A stretch of DNA of 64,000 nt from Monodelphis domestica (GCF_027887165.1 NC_077235.1:14715033-14779032), one strand, 5' to 3'. Numbered from the stretch's first letter, positions 1-12,630 are shown. Translations and numbers: made by a program. The notes: generated by a model from the letters alone, not told the origin.

Positions 1-661
1 TGCCATTATTTTCCTAGATATTCTTGACTAGAAAGTAGTAGTCCTCCAGATTAGTTTTGTTATAATTTCACCTAATCTTTTAAAAACATCCTCTTGTTAA
101 TTTGATTATTGTAGTACTAAGAGAATATGTAATGTAATTATTCCTTTACAGGGTGCTTCTAATCTTCTCTGTTTTATTCTAATTTTAGTATACATATGCT
201 ATTTGAGTAAGTCCAGGTAACTTTATACAGCAATATATTCACTAAAGCTTATACTTTATTAGTGAATGAGATTAAAATATACTAGCACAGCATTTTAAGT
301 ATAGCTAAGGCATTTGGAAAATGAATGACAGTTACAGTATGACACCAAAACAAGGTATGGTATATACACAGTACATACTGTTGTTTGAAAAAAAAGAAGG
401 GCCTTTAGTCTGGAGAAAACAAGTCTATGAATGGTATGAGATCTGTCTTTAGTTATATAAAGGGCTGTCATGTGGTAGAGAAATTATATTTGTTTTACCC
501 AATTGGCCCTTTAAAACAAGCTTAGGAGCTACAAATGGAGGTTGTATTGAAGTTTATCTAAAAGTGGAGTGAGTTTCATTATGGATTAGTGAGTGGTATG
601 GGTTGTAATATTTGGTCTCTGAGTTCCTTTTCAACTTTGTTTTTCTTTGAAAAAAATAGAA
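1..661. other. AT-rich sequence, nothing recognised
   Basis: No repeat family, coding signal or RNA gene is recognisable. The last bases (about 650-662) are A-rich and could be part of the target-site duplication of the L1 that follows. Confidence 0.5.
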
Positions 662-2385
662 TATTGATTGCTCATGGGTAGGACGACCTAATATAATAAA
701 AATGACAATCCTGCCCAAATTAATTTACTTATTTAGTGCCATACCCATTGAGCTACTTTTTTACTAAATTAGAAAAAAACCATAACAAAGTTCATTTGGA
801 AGAACAAAAGATCAAGGATATCCAGGGAAATCATGAAAAAAAAAATGCAAAGAAAGGAGGACTTCCAGTCCCAGATCACAAACTATACTATAAAGCAGTG
901 GTCATCAAAACAATTTGGTACTAGCAAAGAGACAGAAAGGAGGATCAGTGGAATAGACTAGGGGTAAATGACCTCAGCAAGGCAGTGTATGATAAGCCCA
1001 AATATCCCAGTTTGGGGACCAAAACCCACCATTTGATAAAAAAAAACTGCTGGGACAATTGGAAGACAGTATGAGAGAAATTAGGTTTGTATCAACATCT
1101 CATACCCTACACCAAGATAAACTCAGAATGGGTGAATGACCTGAATATAAAGAAGGAAACTATAAGCAAATTAGGCAAACACAGAATAGTATACTTGTCA
1201 GATCTTTGGGAAAGGAGAGACTTTAAAACTAAGCAAGAGCTAGAAAAAAATCACAAAATGTAAAATCAATGATTTTGATTACATCAAATTAAAAAAAAAA
1301 GAATGCATCCAAAATTAGAAGGGAAGCAACAAAGTGGGAAACAATCTTCATGACAAAAACCTCAAATTTATAAAGAACTAAACCAATTGTACAAAAAATC
1401 AAGCCATTCTCCAATTGATAAATGAGCAAGGGACATGAACAGGCAATTTTCAGTTAAATCAAAACTATTAATGAGCACATGAAAAAGTGCTCTAAATCTC
1501 CAATAATCAGAGAAATGCAAATCAAAACAACTCTGTGGTATCACCTCACACCTAGGAGATTGGATAACATGACAGCAAAGGAAAGTAATGAATGTTGGAG
1601 AGGATGTGGCAAACTTGGGACATTAATGCATTGCTTGTGGAGTTGTGAATTGATCTAACCATTCTGGAGGGCAATTTGGAACTATGTTCAAAGGGCAATA
1701 AAAGACTGTCTGCCCTTTGATCCAGCCATAGCACTGCTGGATTTGTACCCCAAAGAGATAATAAGGAAAAAGACATGTACAAGAATATTCATAGCTGTGC
1801 TCTTTGTGGTGGCAAAAAATGGAAAATGAGGGGATGCCCTTCCATTGGGGAATGGCTGAACTAATTGTGGTATATGTTGGTGATAGAATACTATTGTGCT
1901 CAAAGGAATAACGAAGTGGAGGAATTCCATTGGGAATGGAACAACCTCCAGGAATTGATGCAGAGCGAAAGGAGCAGAACCAGGAAAACATTGTACACAT
2001 AAGACTGATACACTGTGGTACAATCAAATGTAATGGACTTCTCCATTAGTGGCAATGCAGTGACCCTGAACAACTTGGAAGAATCTACAAGAAAAACCAC
2101 TATCCACATTCAGAGAAAAAACTGTGGGAGTTAAAAACACTGAAGAAAAACAACTGCTTGAATATATGGGTCGAAGGGATATGGTTGGGGATGTAGACTC
2201 TAAATGAACATCCTAGTGCAAACAGTATCATTGAAATTGGTTCTAATCAAGGACACAAGTAATACCCAATGAAATTGAGTGTGGGCTGTGGGAAGGGTGG
2301 GTGGAGGGGAGGGAAATAAAGTGTGTATTGTAACCAAAAAAATGAAATAAAATAAAAAATTAAAAAGAATAAAAAATAGAAATAA
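662..2385 (+). mobile_element. L1 3' end (5'-truncated LINE-1)
   Basis: This is the C-terminal part of L1 ORF2, then the 3' UTR and an A-rich tail. Reading forward gives the usual marsupial L1 blocks: a segment encoding GGLPVPDHKLYYKAVVIKTIW near 855-920, the W-N-K-x-T-W type region after it, then the 3' UTR ending in AATAAA-like, A-rich sequence at about 2320-2385. Stops and frameshifts interrupt the frame, so it is dead. An 11-base A-rich string ending in ATAGAA occurs just before the element and again at the end of the tail, which may be the target duplication, but it is low complexity. Several short antisense frames across 1552-2109 are shadows. Confidence 0.9.
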
Positions 2386-3789
2386 ATTTTAATGTAGGTT
2401 TATAAGAAAAAATCTTTATTTTCTGTAGAAGTTCTGAAATAATTCCCAAATGACTTCTAGATCGACAAAGTTCACTCATAATCATGGATGCAGTACATTC
2501 AATTTATAATGATTTCCAATCATCTTTTTGTATGGGGTACTTGGAAGACAATGTATTTTGTTGTCTCTCTTTCAACATATTCGTTTTACAGTAGCTTTGA
2601 GGTAGGCCTCAAGCATGTTCACATTCCATGAGAAGTTCAATGTACCCTCCTTTCATTTGTATTTATGATCGAGGCAGACAGTCAGGCAACTAAGAATCAT
2701 ATAACTATAAAAGAATTAAAAGAGTACTCCCAAATTCATGCTGGATTCCCTTGCTTTTTTCCTTTTTAGTTCACCTTATACCTTTTGAATAGAATACTCT
2801 TGTTCTCTTCTTTGCCCACAGGGACTTTGCACAGTTCTCACAGTGGATTGAGAAAGTTAAGACTTACAGGAAAGAAAGTTCTATAAAAGTCATAAAGTAT
2901 TATGAAGTCAATAAAATCCAATTTGAAAACTATCATTGGAGAAATTCCTTATCCTTATATGACCCCCTTTTACATTCATGCAGTTGCAGGAGAGGATGAT
3001 AGACTTCAAGATATTCTCAGAAACATGTCCTCTAGGTTTTTGTTGTTGTTGTTGTTTGATAGATTGATAAGAAAGGGCAAGCAGAAGAAAACTAAGGTGT
3101 ACTGGGCACCAGAAATTCTAAGTGGCATTACTAGGAATTTTTAAAATCTGTGGCAGAAAACAAAACTCACTTGACTGATGGTTGGTGGGGGGAAGGGTGA
3201 GGGGAGGAGAAGGATCAGAGGTAGCATTGCAGAAGAAAGTCTAACAGTTTTGCCCAGAGAAAGAGTGAACTGTTGCCCAGAAAGTTATGCCCTCCCCATG
3301 ACTGGAGTTGGCAAGGGGTAGACAACCATCAGGAGAAGGATGTAATAATGACATAGTTTGGGTAAGGATACTTGTGCTGTGGGGGAAATGTGTCAGTGGA
3401 GGACCATAAAGCAAATGCAGTGATGTGCTGAAGCTACTTCTAGCCAGTATTTGAGTGTCAATTGTTCCATTTTCACTATGTGTATTTATACCTTAGAAAT
3501 AAGCAAATTCTATAGGTTAGGTTTAATTTATTGTTTTGTTCCTTGTCTATACTTAAGAACGTGATGGAAAAGTTGTTAATGCTGTAGTGTATTCAACTTT
3601 AAAGTGCTTCATATGTGTATATTTCCCCTCCAAAGAGCCTGTTGTTAAATATTCATCAACATGCTCATGGGACAAGTGCAATGATAGTGGCAACTATGCA
3701 AAGGAAGTATAGTACCCTGAGTGTCAACACCCTGGAATAAAGCCATATATATATCCAGTAATACTGATAGTTAGGATTATGATAATAAA
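2386..3789. other. Non-repetitive stretch, nothing recognised
   Basis: About 1.4 kb without a recognised repeat. An open frame of 80 codons at 2902-3144 has no familiar motif and is probably chance. A short purine-rich G tract lies near 3183-3215. Confidence 0.4.
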
Positions 3790-3940
3790 TAGTTGAAATT
3801 TATATAGCACTTACACTTTGCCAGTCACTATATTTAGGGCTTTACAGTTATTATTCCATTTGATCCTCATAACGAACTTGAGAGGTGGGTGCTATTATTA
3901 TCCTCATTTCACAGTTGAGGAAATGCTTATGTTGTAGAGA
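3790..3940 (-). mobile_element. THER1/MIR-type CORE-SINE fragment
   Basis: The + strand shows the reverse of the classic MIR end: a phrase on decreasing cell-like text 'CCATTTGATCCTCATAACGA', then 'TGCTATTATTATCCTCATTT' and 'CAGTTGAGGAAATG'. This is the hallmark of MIR/THER1 elements read on the minus strand. It is old and lacks a clear tail. Confidence 0.7.
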
Positions 3941-4989
3941 GCACTATACCAGTTTCTGGGAGTAATGCAAATTTTGGATGAGATAGTTTTTGGTCTACAG
4001 TCTAATGGGCGTGGAGGAGATAAAATACAAACACATTAAATTATAAGTACAATAAAAGTAATTAACTGAAATATATGTAAGTCCCAAGTGAGACGGTTGT
4101 TATAACTGAGAAAACCAATAAAGGCTTTTGGGAAGATATATTTCAGAAGGAAATAGAGTCTACTTTTATATAACATAAGAGTTACATGAGATGAGGCTGG
4201 AACAGTAGACAAGTACTTGAATATGGAGAACCTTGAATGTCTTACAAAAGAACCTTTGTGTAATAAACATTTTTATGGTAACAGTATGAGGACAAATTAA
4301 CTGAAGGGAGGGCAAAACCTGAATGATTTTTTATGATGCCATTGCAATAATACAAGTGTAACCCAACAAGATGGAGAGAGAACTAGTTTTGGAGCCAGGA
4401 AGGCTTAGATTAAAGCCCTTACTATTTTACCCTGGGCAAGTCACTTATCTTTTCAGGACTGTAAGCAACTCTCTAGGACTATATGTTGCAAAGATGAGGA
4501 AAATGTGCATTAGTAGAAAGAGTTTCCTTATATATCCCAGTAAAATTTTAGGTGTAGCCCTTCTCCCTATCTCTTATGGTAATGAAGGATTATAGAAGTT
4601 CAGTCACAGGTGGGAGTACAGAGGAAGAAAAAGATATTAGAGATGTTCCAGAGTGGGAATCAATAACAATTGATTAGACATGTGAGGTCAGGGAGAGAGA
4701 AAAGAATCATAGTTAGAATCCTAAGGTTTAAATGTGTAAGAGGCAGGGAAATGGTGTTGCCATAGACAGAAATAGTAAAGCCAAAAGGATGAGCAATTTT
4801 TGAAGGAAAATTATTGAGCTCAGTTTAGAACATATTGGGTTTAAGTTCCCAGTGGGACAGCAAATCTACATAGAGATGTATGTCCTGGAGGAAACTGGAG
4901 AAGTCAGTCTGGAATTTAGAAGAGAAGTCAGAAGGGGACATACAGATTTTTAAGTCGTATGCATAAAGTTGAGAGTGGAAGCAATAGCA
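3941..4989 (-). mobile_element. L2 (CR1-clade LINE), antisense, copy A
   Basis: The + strand carries the antisense text of an L2 3' region. It starts with a 'ctacagtctaatggg' phrase near 4000, corresponding to the L2 3' UTR, and continues through antisense RT-to-UTR sequence. Near 4860-4970 come phrases on a 'dagger-like' conserved block ('gtcctggaggaaactggag', 'cgtatgcataaagttgagag') that match the antisense of the L2 reverse-transcriptase region around its YADD motif. A MAR1 SINE interrupts it at 4365-4611. It is heavily diverged with no open frame. Confidence 0.65.
4365..4611 (+). mobile_element. MAR1-type SINE inserted in L2
   Basis: Recognised from the marsupial MAR1 text: a tRNA-like 5' part ('ctgggcaagtcacttat'), then 'actctctaggactatatgtt', then 'gtgcattagtagaaagagtt' and a final 'agtcacagg'. 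It lies inside antisense L2 sequence that continues on both sides, so it inserted after the L2. Confidence 0.7.
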
Positions 4990-5604
4990 GTGAATGAAAT
5001 CAAGGAATCAGTAAGTTTTGTTCAACTCCTATTAAATGCCATGGCCTGTACTAGGTAGTAGAGGTGCAAGTATAAGGAATAAAATAAAACAATTGCAAAG
5101 ATCTTATGTTCTACTCAGGTAACAATATTTACAAGTAAAAGTGCACACAACATGAATATGAAATTAATAAAAACAAACATACAAAATAGTGAAATAAAGA
5201 GTTTTTGAGAGGAAGGTTGCTAGCAGATAGAATGATTGATTGGGAAAAGCTCCATGCTAAAAATACTGCTTGTGCAAATTTTAAAGGAAGAGAGATACTA
5301 TTTGAGTCAGAGGTAGGGAGGAAGTGTGTTCCAGACTTGTACAAAATTGGAGATAGAGTGCCCAGGAACAGAGAGAAAACCAGTGTGGTCTGGCCAGATC
5401 TCAGATTTGGGGAAGGAGAGTGACATTCAAGGAAGCTTGAAAGTTGGATTGGGGCCGGATTATATAGGGCTTCTAAAGCTAAACAGAGTTTATATTTTAA
5501 TCTAGATGAAGTAGGAAATTGCTAACAAGAACATATAGAGAAAATAAAAGAATAGGACGAAGAACAGACCTTTGAGGATCTTAGAATTAATTGTGGTTGG
5601 ACTC

Positions 5605-6416
5605 TGAATATATATTATTATATATTAGATGGTCGCCAGGGACTTAATTTCTAAATCACAAAGTGAATTACTAAAGTAAATTAAATTTATAGTAGTTTAT
5701 TTACAGTATTTACAATAGAAGGAAGATATTAAGGAATGAGAGAGAGAGAAAAAAAACTTTGCCTTCTTCTGATACCAGTTAGAATTTCTAAGCCCCAATC
5801 AGAGGAAGAGAGTCTCAAGAAGTTGGGCCTTACCTGGAGGCTTCATGCTTCCAGAAAGACAGGATCATTAAGTCAGCTTTTCACTCACCAATGGTAAAAG
5901 TCTAAAAGAAGTCTGGGTGTTGATCTTAAAGTCACTCCTCCAAGTCTGTCTTCCAGTCTCTCCTCTGAGTCAGTGCCCGAAATCTCCAAAGGAATGTCTG
6001 TCTTCCCTTCAGCTCTGAGTGACTGATCCTTCACTTCAAGCCTGAATGACTATCTTACTTCAGTCTTTTTTCTTCTATTTAAAGACCTTTTTCTCTTGTG
6101 CCACCTCCTCTAAATTTTCACATCTACCAATCACAGCAGACCCTTTTCTACAGGACTGCCCATTTTTTAGTTCTCACCTTCTTTGGTTAGATTTTCTCCA
6201 GGACTGTCCATTCTTTAGTTCCCATCTTCTTTGGTTAGATTTTATCTTTTTGGGTTACTTAACACCTCTTTTGTTAAATTCACCTTTTGTAGTTAACACC
6301 TTTTTGTAATTAAAATCTAAAAACAGATTGTAACTTACAATTCTAGCTTCACTATAAAGGAAGAGCTAAGTACCTTCATTGATACAATCAGGAGATAGCT
6401 ATATCTCATCTTCACA
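5605..6416 (-). mobile_element. Solo LTR of a marsupial endogenous retrovirus
   Basis: The segment runs from TG to CA and lies within antisense L2. Read on the minus strand it contains an AATAAA-containing region ('ctgtaaataaactactat') and a 3' part with 'ccctggcgaccatc', as in marsupial LTRs. Its U3 shares clear text with the LTR at 32530-33415 ('ggtgagaact', then 'gtagatgtgaaaattta'), so both belong to one family. GGAC occurs within two bases of each end and may be the target duplication. No internal viral sequence is present, so it is a solo LTR, younger than the L2. Confidence 0.7.
6151..6246 (-). repeat. 48-bp tandem duplication inside LTR U3
   Basis: Two adjacent near-identical units begin with 'caggactg' at 6151 and 6199. 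Both contain 'ttctttggttagatttt'. Duplicated U3 blocks are typical of retroviral enhancers. This one is a fossil feature. Confidence 0.75.
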
Positions 6417-7704
6417 AGGACCACTGATTTTAGGGATCAAGTAGAAAATAAGTATCTCTGAGTCAAATAAATAACAAATAGTTACAGGATAAGGAGGAGA
6501 ATCAGAATCTGAGTACTTAAAGCCTAGGAAGAAGACAGGGAATTACTAGCAGTATAAAAAGCTACAGACATTAAAGAATGTGAGGTTTGGGAAAATCCAT
6601 TGTGTTTGGTGATGAGGTGGTTGTCTGGTGACCTTTGAAAGAACTGTTTCAGTAGAACAGTGGGAGTGAATGTCACATTGCAAAGGGCTAAGGAGAGAAT
6701 GCATAGAGAGGAAATTAAGGCATTTAGTATAGACAACTTTTTAAAAGGTCAGCAGCAAAGAGGAGGAGAGAGCTTTGTCAGGAAGTAGATGCTTATTTAA
6801 AGGTTATAGAAAGTCTTTTTATTTAAGTATTGGGGGGACCTGAGCTTCTTTATAGACAGAGGCATAGACTAAGTGAAGAGAGAGAGATAAAAGATGCTTA
6901 TGAGAGAGATATGTACTATAGGTAGGTTCTGGAAAAGGCAGAAGCAGATTATATCAAAGCTAGATTAATTTTAGTGAACAGTAGGTACTTTTCTTTCCAT
7001 GTATAAAGGAAAGAAGAAGGAAGTAGGTTAATAATGCTAAGAAATTATAGAAAGAGAGGCGAATTGAGGGAGTTTGTGCCAGATGGCCTCAGTCTTCTCC
7101 ATGAAATAGTCTAGGATATTTTCTATATGAGTCTTATGTGGGAATGTGATTGCATTGTGAAGGGAACAAAAAGAAAAGATTTAGAAGAAATGCTGATCAG
7201 AATACTATAGAATTATTTTCAAATATCTGTGAAGTCCCAGTTGAAATTAAATTTTATATAATATATATTTATACTTCTGCTCAATTCTGTGATTTTTTTC
7301 TTTTAAATATTGGGGTCCCTGGAGTGGGAGCCATGAAACATTTGGTGGATCCTGCCCAGGAATGAGAATTTATAAGTCAAGAATGCCTGGAGGTCAAGGA
7401 GTCGATAAAACACTAAATAGTTGACCATGGGGCCAGGGCTTTTTGTGGAGTAATGTCTACGGTATGATCCTAGTGGTATGTGTCTGAAGTTAGGTAGAGA
7501 AGGATGCTGTTGCAGTAGAGAAACTGAGAAACCAGGCTATTGTATGGATCATAAATATGATTGTTGATATATTTAGAAATGTTAATAGGGAATGGGGTAG
7601 AGAGAAAGAGAGTGTGCCAGGAGCAAAACTCAGTGAGAAAGTAGAGAGAATGACAACAACAAGGATGAAGAGAGGATGTTCTAGGTGGATTACATGTATC
7701 TTTC

Positions 7705-8890
7705 TCTTTTATAAAAATTACTTTCATTTATTTAATTAATCAATTTTAAATATTTTCCCATGATTACATGATTTATGTTCTTTTCATCCCCTTCCCCCCT
7801 CCCAGAACCAATGAAAAATTCCACTGGGTTTTACATGTATCATTGTTCAAAACCCATTTCCATATTATTGCTATTTGCAGTAGAGTGATCATTTAACGTC
7901 AACATCCCCAATCATATCCCCATTGAACCATGTGGTCAATCATGTTTTTGTTTCTGTCTTTCTACTCCCACAGTTCTTTCTCTAGATGTGGATGGCATTC
8001 TTTCTCTTAAGTCCCTCAGAATTGTCCTTGATCATTGCATTGCTACAAGTAGAGAAGTCCATTTCATTTGATTGTGCCACAGTGTATCAGTCTCTGTGTA
8101 CAATGTTCTCCTGATTTTCCTCCTTTTGCTCTGCATCAATTCCTGGAAATCTTTCCATTTCACATGAAATTCCCCTGGTTCATTATTTCTTTCAGCCCAA
8201 TAATATCCCATCACCATCAGATCATAATTCTTTTTTTATCCCCTACAACATTTATCACTTTCCTTTGCTGCCATATTGGCCAATCTGCTAGGTGTGAGGT
8301 GATACTTCAGATTTATTTTGATTTGCATTTCTCTAATTATGAGAGATTTAGAACACTTTTTCATGTTCTTATTGATAGTTTTGATTTCCTCATCTGAAAA
8401 CTGCCGATTCACATCCCTTGCCCATTTATCAACTGGGGATCACTTAATATTTGGTACAATTGATTTAGCTCCTTGTAAATTTTATTTTTGGGGGGGAAAT
8501 TAGACCTTTGTCAGAGTTTTTTGTTATAAAGATATTTTCCCAATTTGTTGCTTCCCTTCTAATTTTGGTTGCATTGGTTTTGTTTGTACAAACCCTTTTT
8601 AATTTAATGTAATCAAAATTATTCATTTTACATTTTGTAATGTTCTCTATCTCTTGCTTGGTCTTAAATTCTTTCCTTCCCCTTAGATCTGACAGATATG
8701 CTATTCTATGTTCACATAATCTACTTATAATTTCCTTCTTTATATTTAAGTCATTTACCAATAATGAATTAATCTTGGTGTAGGGCATGAGATGTTGATC
8801 TAAACCTAATATGTCCCATACTGTCTTCCAATTTTCCCAGCAGTTTTTATAAAATAGTGGGTTTTGGTCCCAGATTGGCATTTTGTAGTG
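7705..8890 (-). mobile_element. L1 3' end, antisense (5'-truncated)
   Basis: The + strand begins with the reversed L1 tail and 3' UTR ('tcccatgattacatgattta', 'cactgggttttacatgtatc') and runs into the C-terminal part of ORF2. About 130 codons remain open on the minus strand at 8465-8878, with the conserved stretches WENWKTVWDILGLDQHL, YTKIN and RREATNWENIF. The element stops near 8880-8890 at a segment encoding IWDQNPLFYKN, so the 5' part, including RT and endonuclease, is absent. The extra 40 or so codons upstream of the L1 match (8890-9007) are flanking DNA read by chance. Confidence 0.9.
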
Positions 8891-11800
8891 CCTGTATGAA
8901 GTCTCTGGTCGAGTTTTTGGTCTTGAAAATTTTGGTCTTGGGCTTTTAGGGTTGTTTGTGTGGAAGGTGTTCTGAGCAAGGTCTATCTCAGGCCAGACCT
9001 TGGTCATTTATATTTAGTACAGTAATGAAATGAGACATTTGGAGATCATTTAGTGATTAACAAAAAAAAATTTTAGCCTTAGCAGAAGACTATTCACAAA
9101 GGATATGAATTGAGGACACCCTCAATCAGTTGATTCATATGAGTCAAGGCACTCTATTTGAGGTGTCCATTGTGGTATACCAGCCAACCTCAGAGAGTAC
9201 CAAGAGCTAGTCTTGGCTGTTTTGTTTTTAAATAACCACTAACGTTTGTCAACAGCTTGAGTATTTACCTAATACCTAACCTAATATAGTCTCAGGGTTG
9301 ATTTCAATACCCTTTAAAGGAAAGAAAAGCTAGTCTAACTTACATGTAAATGGGTGTTAGAATATTGCTGCCAGCACTAAGGGAAGAGATGGTTAAAAGG
9401 AAAGGCTTATATGAAGTTGTTTTTGATAGATCTTTGATGTTTCAAGATATGAGTTTTCAGGTAGGGAAGGATGGATCAATGGGAAGCTTGAATGAAGGCT
9501 AGATCAATGATATACTCTGGGGCTAGGAGGAGCCAAACAAATTTGCCATGCTGTGACATAGGCTGCTAAAGATTATGGCTAGTTATAATGGGCCAGGACC
9601 TTGAGTCTAAGTGGGTAGTTATCTGGAAGGTATCTGAGGTATTGTAGAGCCAACAGGAAAAATCTGGCAGACAATAAATTCAGATGGACTAAGAGTCTAG
9701 AACATAAGAGAGAATAGCACTGCCAAGCAGATGTCAAGTTAAAATGGAATCATAGGACAGAAGCTTTAGCCTCTTTCCTGAATTTATTCTCTGTTGTACA
9801 TAGGCCAGCCAAGGTCCAAAGGTTTATTTTTGTAGGCAGAGGAAAGTGCCAGAGCCCCATAGGTACACCTTGCTATTGATCAAGACAGGGCTAGAGTTAC
9901 TAGGCTTACTGGGATATTCTCAAAATTTTTCTACAGTGATAGTCATATTACATTAATCCTGGAAATCATCTTTCTGAAGGTTGAAAAGAACCTTAGAGAT
10001 TGAGTTCTTCCAGAACCACTACTAGGAATTATTTTGTCTTTGGTATATCCAGTTGTTTGAGGATGAAATAACACAGGTGATAGTGTGAGAATGAGTGCAG
10101 TCATTCCAGGAGTGGGGTGCCCCATCTCCTGGGAATCCAGGTCTCACCTCTGAAAGTGTTGGGGATTAGAGATGTTGGCTCAGGATAAAGGCATTGTGGA
10201 GGCTGATACTTAGGAGTCGTGGCTGGGGGCAGTTTATAGGGAGGGGTTTGTTAGGGAATGGTGAAGGTTGACCAAGGACCAGGATGTGGGGAGGGAGATC
10301 ACTATGGAAAGGAAATGCTGCTCTCTGCCACCTTCCTCAGACCATTCTAGTTAGAACACTGTGATCCTTTCAGCCAATCCCCTGCCTAGTCAACTGAGAA
10401 GCTCCTAGAGCCACTGGGAAATTCTGTGGAAGGATTTAGCTAGGAAGCTGGGGAACTTCACAGAATATGACAAGGTTTCTCTTCCTGTCAACCTCTGAAA
10501 TGTCTTACCATGAAAGTATTCCCTAAGCTTGAAGGGAACAAATTAATTCACCCTTTTATGAGTCCATTTCCATTTTCGAGAGTAAGGTTCTGGCAAGTGA
10601 AGACATCACCTTTTATACTTGCTTTTTCTATATAGCTCTTGACTCAATATTCTTGTCTATCTTTTTTTGTATGATGTTGGAATTCTATTCCACTATCCCT
10701 TTAATGCCTGGTTGAACTGCAAAGTATTTTCAAGGATTTTTCATATTAGTTATTGGTCACATGATTCCTGTATCGAAGCCATTGGTAAGGGGGAGCAGTA
10801 ACTTTATTATTTAAGGCTTTTTTGTTACACTGAATGTTTAATCTTGCAATTCACAGTCAAGGTGTAAAGGCCAATGCTATTAGCACAAAGTGAGAGGCAG
10901 TGACTGTGCGGGACTGTTTTTACAAATTCATTTATGAAAAGCGAGCTTTGGAATCATGCAGCATATTAATAAGGCCCCAAACAAAGCCTTCACTAGAGTT
11001 TTTATCTGTTCCATGGATGCATTGCAAGCCACATGCAGTTTTAATAAAAAACATGAAACATAATTTTGTGCATATTATGCTAGTACAATGTGTGAAAATA
11101 ATTATCAAAAAGGGTCTCACCAAGATCATCATCGAGTACATTTTCTTTTGGTGTTCCCATTTTGACACCCTGCTGACTTGTAGCTGCTTTAGTTTTCTGT
11201 ACCCCTGTCAAGAAGTACCTCATTATGCAGGTTTCAAACACAGGATCAAAATTAGATGTATTATTTAGTAGGTATTGTTGGGTGCCTCTGTGCCATGTAT
11301 GTGTGTGTTATAGGCAAGGTTGGAAATGAGCTCTCTAGGATGCCCAGACATTCTATATGCTGCCAAGCAGAAGACAACATGTCACAGAAAATCTATCCGA
11401 TTGCCAGTGATTTAAAGTTCTTTTCTTTGATTTTTGAGGTACTTGAGGGGATGTAGGGGAACATTAGGCCTCTGTGAATCCATAAGGGCATGTTTCTCTG
11501 CCCAGATGGTAAGGAATTCCAATAAGGCTGCAGGAAGCCTTGGTAAGACAGTAGGTAATGTAGAGCCAGCATCCAGGTCAAGATAGGGCTGGTAAGAATT
11601 GAGGGCATGGAGATGGGGCAATGTTAATTTCTTTGGTCTGGCAGGAAACAGCAGGGACCAAGGAGGCACTTATTTTTTCTTCTCTCTACTTTGAACTAAG
11701 CTCAGCAGGGCTGCTTTGGGATCCAAAGGAGGTAGAAGTAAAAATTGGCAACTGTATTCCCTGCCATACACCTTCCAGTTTATGTGGGGCAGGGTGGCTT

Positions 11801-12034
11801 CTCTTAAAGTTAGATCAACTCTGGCTACTCTTCACCTGCTTTTACCACAATTTATTTTTTTAATCACTCTCATCAGCCATGTTTATTTCTTCTCCTTTGG
11901 CACAGGATCACTTTTTTTCTATTGCTATGGGATTCTAGATTTTCAAGATTAGGAATACAAAGAGAGTCAAGGTCCAAGGGAGAAAAGTCTCCTGGCCAGG
12001 ATTTAGTGAGACAGAGAGCACTTAACAAATGATA
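8891..12034. other. Mostly non-repetitive 3.1-kb stretch
   Basis: No gene is recognised. A short MIR-like piece ('gaaccttagagattgagttc') lies at about 9955-10015. The segment 10850-11260 is AT-rich and ordered, without repeat signatures, and reads like possible conserved non-coding DNA. An open frame of 122 codons at 10900-11268 has no familiar motif. Other frames at 11393-11952 overlap on both strands and look like chance. Confidence 0.4.
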
Positions 12035-12420
12035 GCTGGTATTTATACAGAGCTCTCCTATTTGCTAAAAGCTTTACATGTATTATTGAGAATGTGGGAC
12101 ACTGGAACAAGGACTAACCCTGAAGCAAAGGACAGAAATTCTAAGCTTATTACTGATGCTGCCTGTGTGACCTTAGGCAAGTAATTCAGCTTCCTAGGCT
12201 CAGGTCCCTTCCATCTCTTGGATCTATGATCCTATGAATCTAATTTACTCCTTTTGGTTCTCCAGCAGTTGCTCTTAGCCTCATCTTAAGGTTTAGAAAG
12301 CTGTGGTTCACAGGGACTTTCCCATGATCACATAGCAAAAAAATGTTGGAGGAAAGATTTAAACCAGTTATTTTGCTTATACCAAGTTTCAGAATTCTTT
12401 ATCATGTTGCCTCAAGATAA
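12035..12420 (-). mobile_element. THER1/MIR-type SINE split by a second SINE
   Basis: The left part (about 12035-12090, 'tttatacagagctctcc', 'aagctttacatgtattattg') and the right part (about 12290-12420, 'ggactttcccatgatcacat') are the two halves of a reverse-oriented MIR-like element. Between them lies a forward SINE. Confidence 0.5.
12100..12255 (+). mobile_element. MIR/MAR1-type SINE nested in another SINE
   Basis: The text 'gtgtgaccttaggcaagtaa' and 'ttccatctcttggatctatg' is the usual central and 3' part of MIR-like SINEs read forward. Its position between the halves of the flanking reverse SINE suggests a nested insertion. Confidence 0.5.
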
Positions 12421-12630
12421 CCCCTCTTTTTTTGTAAAACTAAAGCTTTGTCTTTAAGAAGTTAGTTATGTTAAGCTAAAATCTCCCTCTTTAGACTTTC
12501 ACCCACTGATCTGGCATTCTCTACCCCTAATCCTCCAAATGAGTAGAAAAAAGACCAATTCTTGTTGCTTATGAGATCCAAACAAATATTTAAAAACTAG
12601 TTCTATCTGACTCCATGAGAGTCTTTGCTT

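Larger units (their letters stand above)
4990..7700 (-). mobile_element. L2 (CR1-clade LINE), antisense, copy B, split by an LTR
   Basis: A second L2 3' end begins near 4995 ('aactcctattaaatgccatg'), giving a tandem with copy A. It runs antisense through phrases such as 'gttccagacttgt' and 'gattatatagggcttctaaa' (5325-5480). After the LTR at 5605-6416 it resumes with 'agaactgtttcagtagaaca' and 'agtatagacaact' (6635-6740), the antisense of the L2 RT region. The part beyond 7200 ('gtgaagtcccagttgaa') fits the antisense endonuclease region. It is unusually long for an L2 relic, about 1.9 kb once the LTR is excluded. The right end, close to the next L1, is not sharp. Confidence 0.6.

Noticed and set aside
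8465-9007. 180-codon minus frame as a possible novel gene
   Set aside because: All but the first ~40 codons are L1 ORF2 C-terminus. The rest is flanking DNA read by chance.
10900-11268. 122-codon frame as a small gene
   Set aside because: Composition is AT-rich, there is no known motif, and a comparable frame exists on the other strand.
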